Source of the DNA: Stackebrandtia albiflava
GTDB taxonomy: Bacteria; Actinomycetota; Actinomycetes; Mycobacteriales; Micromonosporaceae
DNA length: 64,000 bases
Assembly: GCF_007994225.1 (NCBI RefSeq)
Contig: NZ_VLLL01000005.1
Location: 1,721,142 to 1,785,141, forward strand
Direction: 5' to 3'
The position numbers and the translations under genes are program-made. The notes below the pieces were generated by a model. That model was not told the origin of the DNA, searched no databases, and saw nothing but the letters and a program-made list of their open reading frames with translations. Below, piece after piece: positions 1 to 7,334 of the stretch. The stretch's first letter is position 1. Every line of letters starts with the position of its first letter.

Positions 1-443
1 ACCTGGGATTCGACGCGGAGTCCTTCGACGCCATCGTCAGCCTGGACGCCTACCAGTACTTCGGCACGGAGGAGTCGTTCCTGCCCGGTCTTCTGCGGGT
101 GCTCAAACCGGGCGGCCGGCTCGGCGCCGTGGTGTTGGGTCTCACGGCGGAGTTCGACGACGGCATCCCCGAACACCTCACGCAGGGCAGCACGCCGGAC
201 CTCAGCGAGTTCCACAGTCCGCAGTGGTGGAGCGATCTGTGGAAGCGTTCCGGCATGGTCGACATCGAGTACGCCGACATGCTGCCCGACGGATGGCGCC
301 ATTGGGTCCGGTGGTTCGAGCTGGCCGGCGGCTCCGGGCACGAACGGTGGCGCGAGTACTGCGCGCGGTGGGCACAACGCCTCGAGGTGGACGCCGGACG
401 GACGCTCGGGTTCCCCAGGATCGTGGCACGTAAGACCGGCTGA
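1..443 (+). CDS. SAM-dependent methyltransferase, C-terminal part (5' end outside window)
   Basis: The reading frame is open from base 3 to the stop at 441-443, so the window begins inside this gene. The visible 146 residues start with a stretch reading FDAIVSLDAYQYFG and continue with LPGLLRVLKPGGRL. That is the usual motif IV to post-motif V region of class I S-adenosylmethionine-dependent methyltransferases (small-molecule type, PF08241/PF13649-like). The SAM-binding glycine motif would lie upstream of the window. A Trp-rich C-terminal segment (SPQWWSDLWKRSGM) follows and may contribute to substrate binding. The substrate is unknown. The next gene on the same strand begins 151 bp later with its own ribosome site, so an operon is not implied. 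Confidence 0.85.
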   Translation, partial: LGFDAESFDAIVSLDAYQYFGTEESFLPGLLRVLKPGGRLGAVVLGLTAEFDDGIPEHLTQGSTPDLSEFHSPQWWSDLWKRSGMVDIEYADMLPDGWRHWVRWFELAGGSGHERWREYCARWAQRLEVDAGRTLGFPRIVARKTG

Positions 444-594
444 CTCCCGGCCGGATGCGCCACGCCCTCCACCGGTCGGTGCCCGGTTCCCACGTGGACG
501 GATACCGGTCGGTCGCCCCCGGCTTTCCCCGTTTCCGCGACCGGCCCCTTCCGGCCGGGGTTAGCTGGAGGCGCACGTTCACACGGGAGGGTAA

Positions 595-1236
595 ATGAGA
601 ACCATGGGAAGGAGTGCCGCGCTGTCGAGTCTGGCGGTGTTGTGCACATTGGGCGTCGCCTCCGCGGCGGCGGCCACACCGGCGGAGACACCGACCGGTA
701 CGCAGACCTGTCAGGTGGCTCCGCACTCGGGTGCCCTGTTCGACGCCGCGCAGGCGGTGGTCGACATCGGTGCCCACCTGTCGTGCGGCGGGTTGACCGT
801 CGACCTGGACGCCTACGCTGCCGCGACCGACTGCGGTCCGGCGGTCAGTGGCAGCACGACGGATCCGGCGACGGGCGCCTTCGTCCACACCAGCACGATC
901 CGATGCCAGGTGACCGGTGCCGGACTCATCCGGATGGGCTCGGACGTGACGGCCGTCAACGGCCACGGCGGCACCGTGAACTCCAGTCGGAGTACGACCA
1001 CGACGGGGATGGCGGGACAGACGCTGATCGTCACGGCCGCCGTCACCGTCCAACCGTTCTACGACCGGGCCGGTCGGCCGCCGTCCGTGCGGACCTCGGT
1101 CGGTGCGGCGCAACCCGGTCGGCCGGAGGTCACGTTGACCACCGGTGGGTCGGACACCGTCGCGGACCGGCGGACGGATCCGCCGCTGCGGGTGCCGACC
1201 GTTCCCGGTCGCGCCATGCCGCAGCAGGCGATCTGA
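595..1236 (+). CDS. Small secreted protein, function unknown
   Basis: 213 residues. The first 27 look like a Sec signal peptide: basic MRTMGR, hydrophobic core LSSLAVLCTLGVASAAAA, then a probable AxA cleavage near residue 27. The mature part is about 185 residues, rich in Thr, Ser, Ala and Gly, with four Cys (QTCQVAP, LSCGG, TDCGP, IRCQV) that could form two disulfides outside the cell. No enzyme motif is recognised. GGAGG at 586-590 lies 4 bp before the ATG at 595; an ATG at 604 is a possible alternative start. The gene ends just before a strong hairpin at 1241-1275 that separates it from the convergent glycosyltransferase. Confidence 0.75.
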   Translation: MRTMGRSAALSSLAVLCTLGVASAAAATPAETPTGTQTCQVAPHSGALFDAAQAVVDIGAHLSCGGLTVDLDAYAAATDCGPAVSGSTTDPATGAFVHTSTIRCQVTGAGLIRMGSDVTAVNGHGGTVNSSRSTTTTGMAGQTLIVTAAVTVQPFYDRAGRPPSVRTSVGAAQPGRPEVTLTTGGSDTVADRRTDPPLRVPTVPGRAMPQQAI

Positions 1237-1240
1237 CCGG

Positions 1241-1275
1241 CGGCTCCCCGGACATCCGGCATTTCCGGGGAGCCG
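1241..1275. terminator. Bidirectional hairpin between convergent genes
   Basis: A perfect 11-bp stem (CGGCTCCCCGG at 1241-1251 and its complement at 1265-1275) encloses a 13-nt loop. It lies 4 bp after the secreted-protein stop and 31 bp before the glycosyltransferase stop. There is no T-tract, as is common for actinobacterial terminators, so it is called on position and stem strength. Confidence 0.6.
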
Positions 1276-1306
1276 TACCGCCCATCCCCCTCGCACGGGA
1301 GACCAC

Positions 1307-2518
1307 TCACCCCGCGAGGCGTCGCAGCCGGGCGCGCAACGGCTCCGTCCCGTCCTCGTGCGCCATCGCGTCCCGGATGGCCGACGCCCGCTCCCGCAGC
1401 CGGGGTTCGGTAACGGCCGCCGTCACGGCGCCGGCCAGGGCGGCGGCGGTCACCCTCTGCATCGGTACGGGCGTGGTGGCGGCGCCGAGCGCGTGCAGCC
1501 GTCGGGCCCAGAAGTGCTGGTCGGTGTGTTCGGGCAGTGGGATGGAGGGGACACCCGCGCGCAACGCGGCCGAGGCCATTCCGGCACCGGCGTGATGGAC
1601 GACGGCCGCCGTCTCCGGTAGCAGCCGGTCGTGGGGCAGGTGGCCCACATGGACGACCTGCGAGTCGTCGAACTCGGCGGCGACGTCGCGAAGGTCGCCG
1701 CCCTGCAGGATCGCGCGTGTCCTCGTGGCCCGTAGGGCCTCGGTGAGTGCCCGCCCGACCGTCGCGTCCGTCGGCAGACTGCCCAATGAGACCACGATCG
1801 GTGGCGGACCCGCGCCGAGGAAGGCGGCCAGACGCGCGGGCGGGTTCCACTCGGGTTCGGGACGCCACCAGAACCCGTCGAGCGACAGGTGCGGCGGCCA
1901 GTCGCCGGGCCTGGGCAGGACGACCGGGCTGATCCCGTGGTGGACGGGCACGCCCGTCCGGCGGCGTCGCCGTTGCCCGGCCCGGCGGCTACGGGGCGGT
2001 AGTCCCAGCACGGCGCGGACCCGGTCGCAGGCGGGGTCGTACGGCGTGGGCACCCCTGCGGCGAGGAAACCCGCCCACCGGTTCCCCCACGGGCCGAGGT
2101 CTCGCACTCCGGCGATCATCGGCGGGTACGCGCGACTGGGATGCCACGGTTGCAGGAAGGCGTCGAACGAGGGGATTCCCAGTGACTCGGCGATGTCGTG
2201 TCCGTACGGTGAGATGACGTTGGCGATCACCACGTCGGTTCCGGGTGCGGCGGCAAGTGCCGCGTCGGCCGCGGTGTCCATGTAGGCGCGGAGTGCCGCC
2301 AGGTGCCCGCGGATCCCCCGAGGCGGCGGCGTGTCGGGGCCGGGGACGAGCGAGGCGTCGAACGGTGCCGGTGTGCAACCGGCGGCGGAGACGACGGAGG
2401 CGTACTCCCTCCCGGCGACCACCGTGACCTCGTGTCCGTCTGCGACCAGGCCCGCACCGAGGGCCGCCGCGGGAACGACGTCACCCCTGGTTCCCGGACT
2501 CAGCATCAACACCCGCAT
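1307..2518 (-). CDS. GT1-family (UGT/MGT-like) glycosyltransferase
   Basis: 403 residues with the two-domain layout of GT-B glycosyltransferases that decorate macrolides, glycopeptides or sterols. The N-terminus reads MRVLMLSPGTRGDVVP, a Rossmann start with the acceptor-side GTRGDV motif. The C-terminal donor-binding half contains VVHVGHLPHDRLLP and HHAGAGMASAALRAGVP followed by LPEHTDQHFWARRL, the signature of UDP- or TDP-sugar-dependent enzymes. The start is set at 2518 because AAGGGAGGT lies just upstream of that ATG; a longer frame reaches 2593 but would run through a palindromic operator-like region. No biosynthetic genes adjoin it, so the acceptor is unknown. The enzyme is probably cytosolic. 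Confidence 0.88.
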   Translation of the reverse strand: MRVLMLSPGTRGDVVPAAALGAGLVADGHEVTVVAGREYASVVSAAGCTPAPFDASLVPGPDTPPPRGIRGHLAALRAYMDTAADAALAAAPGTDVVIANVISPYGHDIAESLGIPSFDAFLQPWHPSRAYPPMIAGVRDLGPWGNRWAGFLAAGVPTPYDPACDRVRAVLGLPPRSRRAGQRRRRRTGVPVHHGISPVVLPRPGDWPPHLSLDGFWWRPEPEWNPPARLAAFLGAGPPPIVVSLGSLPTDATVGRALTEALRATRTRAILQGGDLRDVAAEFDDSQVVHVGHLPHDRLLPETAAVVHHAGAGMASAALRAGVPSIPLPEHTDQHFWARRLHALGAATTPVPMQRVTAAALAGAVTAAVTEPRLRERASAIRDAMAHEDGTEPLRARLRRLAG

Positions 2519-2534
2519 GTGACCTCCCTTTAAC

Positions 2535-2558
2535 GAACGCCGTTCGCGAACGACGTTC
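2535..2558. promoter_or_regulatory. Tandem palindromic operator-like sites
   Basis: Two perfect 11-bp palindromes of the same form, GAACGCCGTTC at 2535-2545 and GAACGACGTTC at 2548-2558, have centres 13 bp apart. They sit about 17 bp upstream of the glycosyltransferase start codon. GAACG-N-CGTTC resembles sites bound by TetR-family dimers. No TetR gene is adjacent, so the regulator would act from elsewhere. Confidence 0.5.
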
Positions 2559-2700
2559 TCAAACGTAGCCGTCGAGGCCCCCCGCCGCAACACGGCCGGT
2601 CGAGGCCCACGTCACGTGCCCACGCGGTCGCGAGTGGCGGCGATGTCGGTCGTCACGGTTACACTGCCGGTCCCGATGGGCGGACGAAGGCGGTGGGCAG

Positions 2701-3273
2701 ATGGGCGACGTTCCCGAGATCCTGGTGGTCGCGGACACGGCGGCGTGGCGCGCGTGGTTGGACGCCAACGAGGAGACCTCCGACGGCGTGTGGCTACTGC
2801 TGGCCAAGAAGGGAACGACCTCCCCCACGTCGCTGACCTACGCGCAGGCACTCGAAGAGGCACTGTGCAGCGGGTGGATCGACGGGCAGAGCAAGCGGGA
2901 GGACGATCACACGTACCGGCAGAGGTTCACACCGCGGCGCAAGGCGTCGCTGTGGTCGCAACGCAACATCGGCATCGTGGCGGGACTCATCGAGTCCGGA
3001 CGCATGCGTCCCCGCGGCCACGCCGAGATAGAGCGCGCCAAGGCCGACGGCCGCTGGGACCGCGCCTACGCGGGCCAGGCGACCGCGGAGGTTCCCGAAG
3101 ACCTGGCGGCGGCGCTGGCGGCCTCGCCGGAGGCCGCCGCGTCGTTCGACGCGTTGAGCCGCCAGGGCAGGTACTCGGTGCTGCATCGGGTCCTGACGGC
3201 CGCGAAGCCGGAGACGCGGGCGAGGCGCATCGCCACCATCGTCACACGCCTCGCCGCAGGCGAGACCCCCTGA
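2701..3273 (+). CDS. YdeI/OmpD-associated family protein
   Basis: 190 residues. The order of motifs is WLDANEETSDGVWLLLAKKG, LTYAQALEEALCSGWIDGQ, RQRFTPRRKASLWSQRNIGI and GHAEIERAKADGRWDRAY. It matches the YdeI/OmpD-associated (bacteriocin-protection-like) family at full length. The family's biochemical role is poorly defined; some members are linked to stress or peptide resistance in enteric bacteria, and this is not transferable here. The ATG at 2701 is preceded by a purine-rich segment (GAAGG about 12 bp upstream). Transcribed away from the glycosyltransferase, with which it shares a roughly 180-bp intergenic region. Confidence 0.85.
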   Translation: MGDVPEILVVADTAAWRAWLDANEETSDGVWLLLAKKGTTSPTSLTYAQALEEALCSGWIDGQSKREDDHTYRQRFTPRRKASLWSQRNIGIVAGLIESGRMRPRGHAEIERAKADGRWDRAYAGQATAEVPEDLAAALAASPEAAASFDALSRQGRYSVLHRVLTAAKPETRARRIATIVTRLAAGETP

Positions 3274-3304
3274 CACATCGAGAACCCGAACCGCCCGCGT
3301 TTCC

Positions 3305-3910
3305 TCAACCCGCGCCCGAGCGGACATCACCGTCGCCCCGAACGCGCCGTCGGGTATCCGAATCGGGTGCCCGGTCGTCCCGTGTAGCGCTTTCACGGGC
3401 ATCCCAGTACCCCACCGCCTCCAGCACGCCGGACAGCACATACGCCCCGTAATCGGTCGCCAGCGGTGCGGCCTCCGCCGCGGTCTCCATCGTGGGATTC
3501 CAGTGGACGACGGGACACTCCCCCGACGAGTCGACGACGGAGGTGCAGAGGGCCGCCATGCCCTCCGGTTCGTCCAGCGAGACCACGACCAGTGAGCCGG
3601 GCATCCCGATGCTCCGTGCGAACTCGGTCTCGGACACCACGTCGAATCGGCCCGCCTCCGTCCCCGAGATTCCCAGGAACTCCCTACCTGCGATGTCGAA
3701 GCCCGCAGCCGATCTCATGAGCATCCGAAACGAAGGCGGGAGCCGGACGTTCAGCCGGGACTCGGTACGGGAGATCGCACGGTCGTCACAACCTTCAGTG
3801 GCATGGGCGAACCCGGAATACCGCCGCAGCAAGGACGAGACCCGATGTACGGCCTCAATGGGATTCACGACGGATGACGCCCCTTCTACCTGCCACACTT
3901 CGCACGTCAC
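3305..3910 (-). CDS. SMI1/KNR4 (SUKH) family protein, probable immunity protein
   Basis: 201 residues. It shows the SUKH fold signature: an N-terminal helix, then ISRTESRLNVRLPPSFRMLM, a G-containing turn (AAGFDIAGREFLGI), the strand VVVSLDEPEG and a final VVHWNPTMET. SUKH proteins are the commonest immunity proteins of bacterial polymorphic toxin systems. The GTG start at 3910 overlaps the stop of the upstream gene (GTGA at 3907-3910), indicating translational coupling; a GTG at 3868 is a weaker alternative. Together with the next two genes it forms a three-gene operon on the minus strand, downstream of the RHS toxin locus. The last 30 residues are Arg/Asp-rich and probably disordered. Confidence 0.8.
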   Translation of the reverse strand: MTCEVWQVEGASSVVNPIEAVHRVSSLLRRYSGFAHATEGCDDRAISRTESRLNVRLPPSFRMLMRSAAGFDIAGREFLGISGTEAGRFDVVSETEFARSIGMPGSLVVVSLDEPEGMAALCTSVVDSSGECPVVHWNPTMETAAEAAPLATDYGAYVLSGVLEAVGYWDARESATRDDRAPDSDTRRRVRGDGDVRSGAG

Positions 3911-4254
3911 CGCACCTCGATGATCTCGGGTAGCGACCGGACAGCGGCCACCTCGAACGTGAGAAAGGGGAGGTCACGCGGTGCGCACACCCGGGAGAAC
4001 CTGATGCCGCGCAGGCAGTCCCCGCACCAGAGAGTCGCCCAACCGATCCGGGTGGCCCCGTCGCCGACGAAGAGGACGTCGAGCCGACGATACCCGCAGC
4101 TCGGGCACGCCGAGGCGTCGAGGGCCGCCGGATCACCGATGACCACCGCCATCAGCGCCACCCACGCCGACCTTCCTGTCGCGCTCATACCGCGCCGCCT
4201 CCGAATCGCCACTCGGGCCGTGGCCCACCAAGGATCCGATCGTAATCCGGTCAC
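3907..4254 (-). CDS. Small zinc-ribbon-like protein, function unknown
   Basis: 115 residues. Two Cys pairs, CPSCGYRRLD and LWCGDCLRGI, are spaced like a treble-clef or zinc ribbon. Between them is a short beta-rich segment (VLFVGDGATRIGWATL). The N-terminal 20 residues are Arg/Trp-rich and the true start might be the internal ATG at 4188. However, the GTG at 4254 overlaps the preceding stop (GTGA at 4251-4254), which favours the longer form. I recognise no named family. Middle gene of a coupled triplet with a SUKH gene; it may be a second immunity-type or accessory protein. Confidence 0.6.
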   Translation of the reverse strand: MTGLRSDPWWATARVAIRRRRGMSATGRSAWVALMAVVIGDPAALDASACPSCGYRRLDVLFVGDGATRIGWATLWCGDCLRGIRFSRVCAPRDLPFLTFEVAAVRSLPEIIEVR

Positions 4255-4757
4255 TCACCACGGCTCCAGTCGCGAAGGATCCAGCCGTTCCCGGAATCGT
4301 CGGCGACCCATTGCTCATAGGCGCCCGGCCCGCTCAGATGCAGACCGAAGAACCAGCTCGGATCGACGAACAACCTCCACCGCCGCTCGAACTCGAACTC
4401 CATACAGCCGACGAGGTGGCCGGGCGGGTCCGACTCCTCGTTCTCGGCCCACCGCAGCGCAGTGATTCGGTAGGAGTTGTACGCCTGGTGGAGAAACAGG
4501 TGACCAAGCGACGTGACCGCCAACGTCTCGTCCTCGCCCTCCCACTCGATCGGAGGTGTCACCTCCGGCACGACCTCCAGGCGCACCTGCGCGGTGCTCC
4601 CTTCCGCATGGGCTCGTAGCAGACCGCCGTCGGCGAACTCCAGATACGCCGTCCAGGTCCACGGCTCCACCTTGATCGGCTCGCCCTCCGCCACCCAACC
4701 GGGAACCAGGACGTCCGCGACGCGGGCGTCGGCGAGCCGCCGCACGAGGGATTCCAT
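4251..4757 (-). CDS. Hypothetical protein, immunity-like context
   Basis: 168 residues, acidic and beta-rich, with many aromatic residues: VEPWTWTAYLEFADGG, HLFLHQAYNSYRI, FEFERRWRLFVDPSWFFGL. No transmembrane segment or signal is visible. The start is taken at the ATG at 4757, which has AGGAG 5 bp upstream; the frame extends 15 bp further to a GTG. It is the first gene of the GTGA-linked triplet that ends with the SUKH gene. Size, acidity and Trp content are typical of polymorphic-toxin immunity proteins, but this is inference from context only. Confidence 0.6.
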   Translation of the reverse strand: MESLVRRLADARVADVLVPGWVAEGEPIKVEPWTWTAYLEFADGGLLRAHAEGSTAQVRLEVVPEVTPPIEWEGEDETLAVTSLGHLFLHQAYNSYRITALRWAENEESDPPGHLVGCMEFEFERRWRLFVDPSWFFGLHLSGPGAYEQWVADDSGNGWILRDWSRGE

Positions 4758-4862
4758 TCCGGCTCCTGTCACGTTCTGTCATCGACGCCTTGTCGGCGAC
4801 CGCGTGAAGCGTCCATCACGAGTCGACTCCACTCCGGCCCATGCGTCGGGCCGGCGTTCCCG

Positions 4863-5321
4863 TCAGGGGTGGAAGAACGCCTGTTCCACGGTGGCGGTGG
4901 TCGCGTCAGGACGAAGCCGGATGGACACGCCACGAGCGAGTTCTCCCGCGTCGAGTATCGCGTACCCGTGACGCGCGACGCATTCGAGCAACCAGCGCTC
5001 CGAATCGGACAGCGAGTCGCCCGGGGTCAACAGCACCGCCTGACCGAACCCGTCACGACCGTATGCGGTGGTGGTCGCGAAAGGCCCGGCCATCGACACC
5101 TTCACGGCGATGAAGCGATCCGCTGGGACCATATAGGTGAAACACACCTCGCAATCCGGATCGGTGTCCTCCCGGGTTCCGGGGAATCGGCGGTGAATCG
5201 CCTCGTACAGGTCACCTGTGGTGTTCGCCCGCAACGCGCGCGTGACGAAGTGCCAGGTGGGTGCGGCCAGATCGCCGTAGGCATCCGCCAGGTGGCCCTC
5301 ATAGTCGCCCCGCGCCGTCAT
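4863..5321 (-). CDS. Hypothetical protein, possible immunity protein
   Basis: 152 residues, soluble, no recognised family. The sequence has an N-terminal aromatic segment (LAAPTWHFVTRALRANTTGD), then CEVCFTYMVPADRFIAVKVS and a C-terminal VARHGYAILDAGELARG. The start is set at the ATG at 5321 because GGAGGGAG lies 7 bp upstream; the open frame continues upstream but would overlap the peroxidase gene. It lies between the DyP gene and the SUKH operon, all on the minus strand behind the RHS gene. The order of small unrelated genes is typical of immunity arrays, so an immunity role is plausible but unproven. Confidence 0.6.
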   Translation of the reverse strand: MTARGDYEGHLADAYGDLAAPTWHFVTRALRANTTGDLYEAIHRRFPGTREDTDPDCEVCFTYMVPADRFIAVKVSMAGPFATTTAYGRDGFGQAVLLTPGDSLSDSERWLLECVARHGYAILDAGELARGVSIRLRPDATTATVEQAFFHP

Positions 5322-5385
5322 GGTGATACTCCCTCCCCTATGGATCTTCACCGGACCTGCGGTCGCCCGGTACGACGCCCGGACC

Positions 5386-6525
5386 TCATTCTCGTAGCAA
5401 CGTGCGTCCGGGGTGGTCGTCGGGGTCGTCGAAATGGGTTCCGGGGAGGGTGTAGTAGTAGCCGCCGCCGAAGGTGAGGACGTACCTGCCGAGTGCTTCA
5501 CCTGTGAGGCGTTGTTGGATGGTGGTGAAGCCGCGTTCGAGGTCTTGCTGGTAGGCGATGAAGATCATCCCGGTGTCGGGGTGACCGGTGTGGTCGGTGC
5601 CGTTGTCGTAGGTGTAGCCGCGTCGCAGGATCCGGTTCTGCGCGGTCTCGGGGGTCCTGGGGTCGGCCAACCGGATGTGGGCGTCCAGGGCGATGCGTTC
5701 ACCATGCGGGTCGGACCCGTAACCGGGGTCGGCCATGGGATCGCCGGTACCCAGGGGTGCGCCGGTGTCCTTGTCGCGGCCGAAGACGCGTTCCTGTTCC
5801 TCGACCAGGTCGGCGTCCCACAACTCCATCGCGAACCGGATCAACCGCACCACCAGATAACTGCCACCGGTCGCCCACGCCGGTTCACCACCACCGGGCT
5901 GCACCCACACCAGGGAGTCCATCTCGGCGGCGTCACCCACGTCGGGATTCCCCAGTCCCTCGGTGAACCCGAACCGGTTCACCGCCGTCGCCCGGCCGCC
6001 GGCCGCCACGCCCGGCCGGTCACGGAAACCCGCCATCCGCCACCTCGGCGACAACCCCGGCAACGCCTCGACCCGTTCGAGCACCGACGCCACCCGATCC
6101 GGATCGTCGGCCGACACCTGGATCAACAGGTCACCGTGACACATCCCCGGATCCAACACGTCCCCGGGAAACTCCGGCATCACCCCCAACCGCACCGGCC
6201 GCCGATCACTCAACCCGAACCGGTCGTCGAACAGACCACCACCCACCGACACCGTCACCTCCACACCCGACGACAGCCCCGCCGCGTGCACCCCCGCAAG
6301 CAACTCGGCCACACCGGCCCGATCACCCACCACCACGTCACCCGCGAACAACACCGTGTGCACCGGCGGCACCGACACCACACCCGGCTGACGCGAAGGC
6401 GTCACCTTCTCCGGGGCGCCCTCGGCAGCCGGAGCAGCCACAACGCCACAACCCGCCCCCAATGAAGCGACACCAAGCGCCACCGGCACACCCAGCAACC
6501 GACGACGGGTGAGTGGCACGCTCAT
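5386..6525 (-). CDS. DyP-type haem peroxidase with twin-arginine signal (EfeB-like)
   Basis: 379 residues. The N-terminus carries a Tat signal with TRRRLLG and a hydrophobic stretch ending LGAGC, so export, possibly as a lipoprotein, is predicted. The mature protein shows DyP hallmarks: FGFTEGLGNP (the family's GxxDG region with Glu in place of the usual catalytic Asp), HIRLADPR containing the proximal haem ligand His, and MIFIAYQQDLERGF plus TIQQRLTGE near the end. Such enzymes oxidise dyes or lignin-like compounds with H2O2 or act with EfeUO in iron uptake; no efeU or efeO is adjacent. The start at 6525 is chosen for the Tat motif because the long upstream frame lacks signal features. Confidence 0.85.
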   Translation of the reverse strand: MSVPLTRRRLLGVPVALGVASLGAGCGVVAAPAAEGAPEKVTPSRQPGVVSVPPVHTVLFAGDVVVGDRAGVAELLAGVHAAGLSSGVEVTVSVGGGLFDDRFGLSDRRPVRLGVMPEFPGDVLDPGMCHGDLLIQVSADDPDRVASVLERVEALPGLSPRWRMAGFRDRPGVAAGGRATAVNRFGFTEGLGNPDVGDAAEMDSLVWVQPGGGEPAWATGGSYLVVRLIRFAMELWDADLVEEQERVFGRDKDTGAPLGTGDPMADPGYGSDPHGERIALDAHIRLADPRTPETAQNRILRRGYTYDNGTDHTGHPDTGMIFIAYQQDLERGFTTIQQRLTGEALGRYVLTFGGGYYYTLPGTHFDDPDDHPGRTLLRE

Positions 6526-6655
6526 GCGCGTGGCCGGCGCAGGACCGGCTCTGAGACCCGGTGGGGGGTATCGTTCACCTTCACTCCATAGACGCTTGTC
6601 ATCGTTGAGTCTTGACGGCATTTCCGGCCGGATTCCATCACCACCGGCGCGGATC

Positions 6656-7159
6656 TCACTCGGAGCCACTTGATTCTCGGCGTTCTCTTGTAAGGAAGAG
6701 TTTCAGGGAATCGATATAGGGATTTCGGCCCGCATTCGGAAAGGACTCATGGATGCGGTCGAGGGCGCTTTGAGCGAAGTCGAGCATTTCCACCGCCACC
6801 CGCCGCCGGTATTCCGTGCCACGTCCCCAGTCCACTCCATAGCTTGGCGCCACATGTACCTTCTCGACGTCAACGGTGAATCGGATTTCCAGCGGATGCT
6901 CGGTGAAGGTGATCGTGATGTCCTTCCCTCGGCGCATCCTGCCCGCAACGCCGATTGCAGAGTGGACGATATCGAGCAACGGTTCAACCGTCCGGAAGAT
7001 CGTGACACCGTCGATGATCAACGACACCTCCGCAACGAAGAAGTCATACCTGAGCAACCATTCGGAAACCTCCTCAACCGGTTCCACGCCCCCGAACTTC
7101 GACCAGGTCCTATGACGTGTGGTATCGACGTCCGGAACCGTGAACTTGAAGCTGATCAT
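6656..7159 (-). CDS. Candidate immunity protein for the RHS toxin
   Basis: 167 residues, no signal peptide, beta-rich with a helical C-terminus. Recognisable stretches are MISFKFTVPDVDTTRHRTW, VSEWLLRYDFFVAEVSLIID and ITITFTEHPLEIRFTVDVE. I do not recognise a named family. It is the first gene downstream of the RHS gene on the same strand, with a 175-bp gap. Immunity genes of RHS toxins normally occupy exactly this position, so it is the best candidate to neutralise the toxin tip. The start at 7159 is chosen for GAGGTG about 8 bp upstream; the frame is open to 7273 but that extension is Arg-rich and noncoding in character. Confidence 0.65.
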   Translation of the reverse strand: MISFKFTVPDVDTTRHRTWSKFGGVEPVEEVSEWLLRYDFFVAEVSLIIDGVTIFRTVEPLLDIVHSAIGVAGRMRRGKDITITFTEHPLEIRFTVDVEKVHVAPSYGVDWGRGTEYRRRVAVEMLDFAQSALDRIHESFPNAGRNPYIDSLKLFLTRERRESSGSE

Positions 7160-7334
7160 GGCGGTTTCACCTCGCCGTCCGAAAGGAACGGGCTGTCGCT
7201 TTTCGGGACGTCTTCTCCGAGCGCCATACGGGTACCTCCACCGGCGATCACCAGCTGGCCGGCAGTCGACCATACGCTGCCGGAACGAACGGTTCCCCGA
7301 TCCGTCTTCGCTCTTCTCACACTCGCACCCGGGT

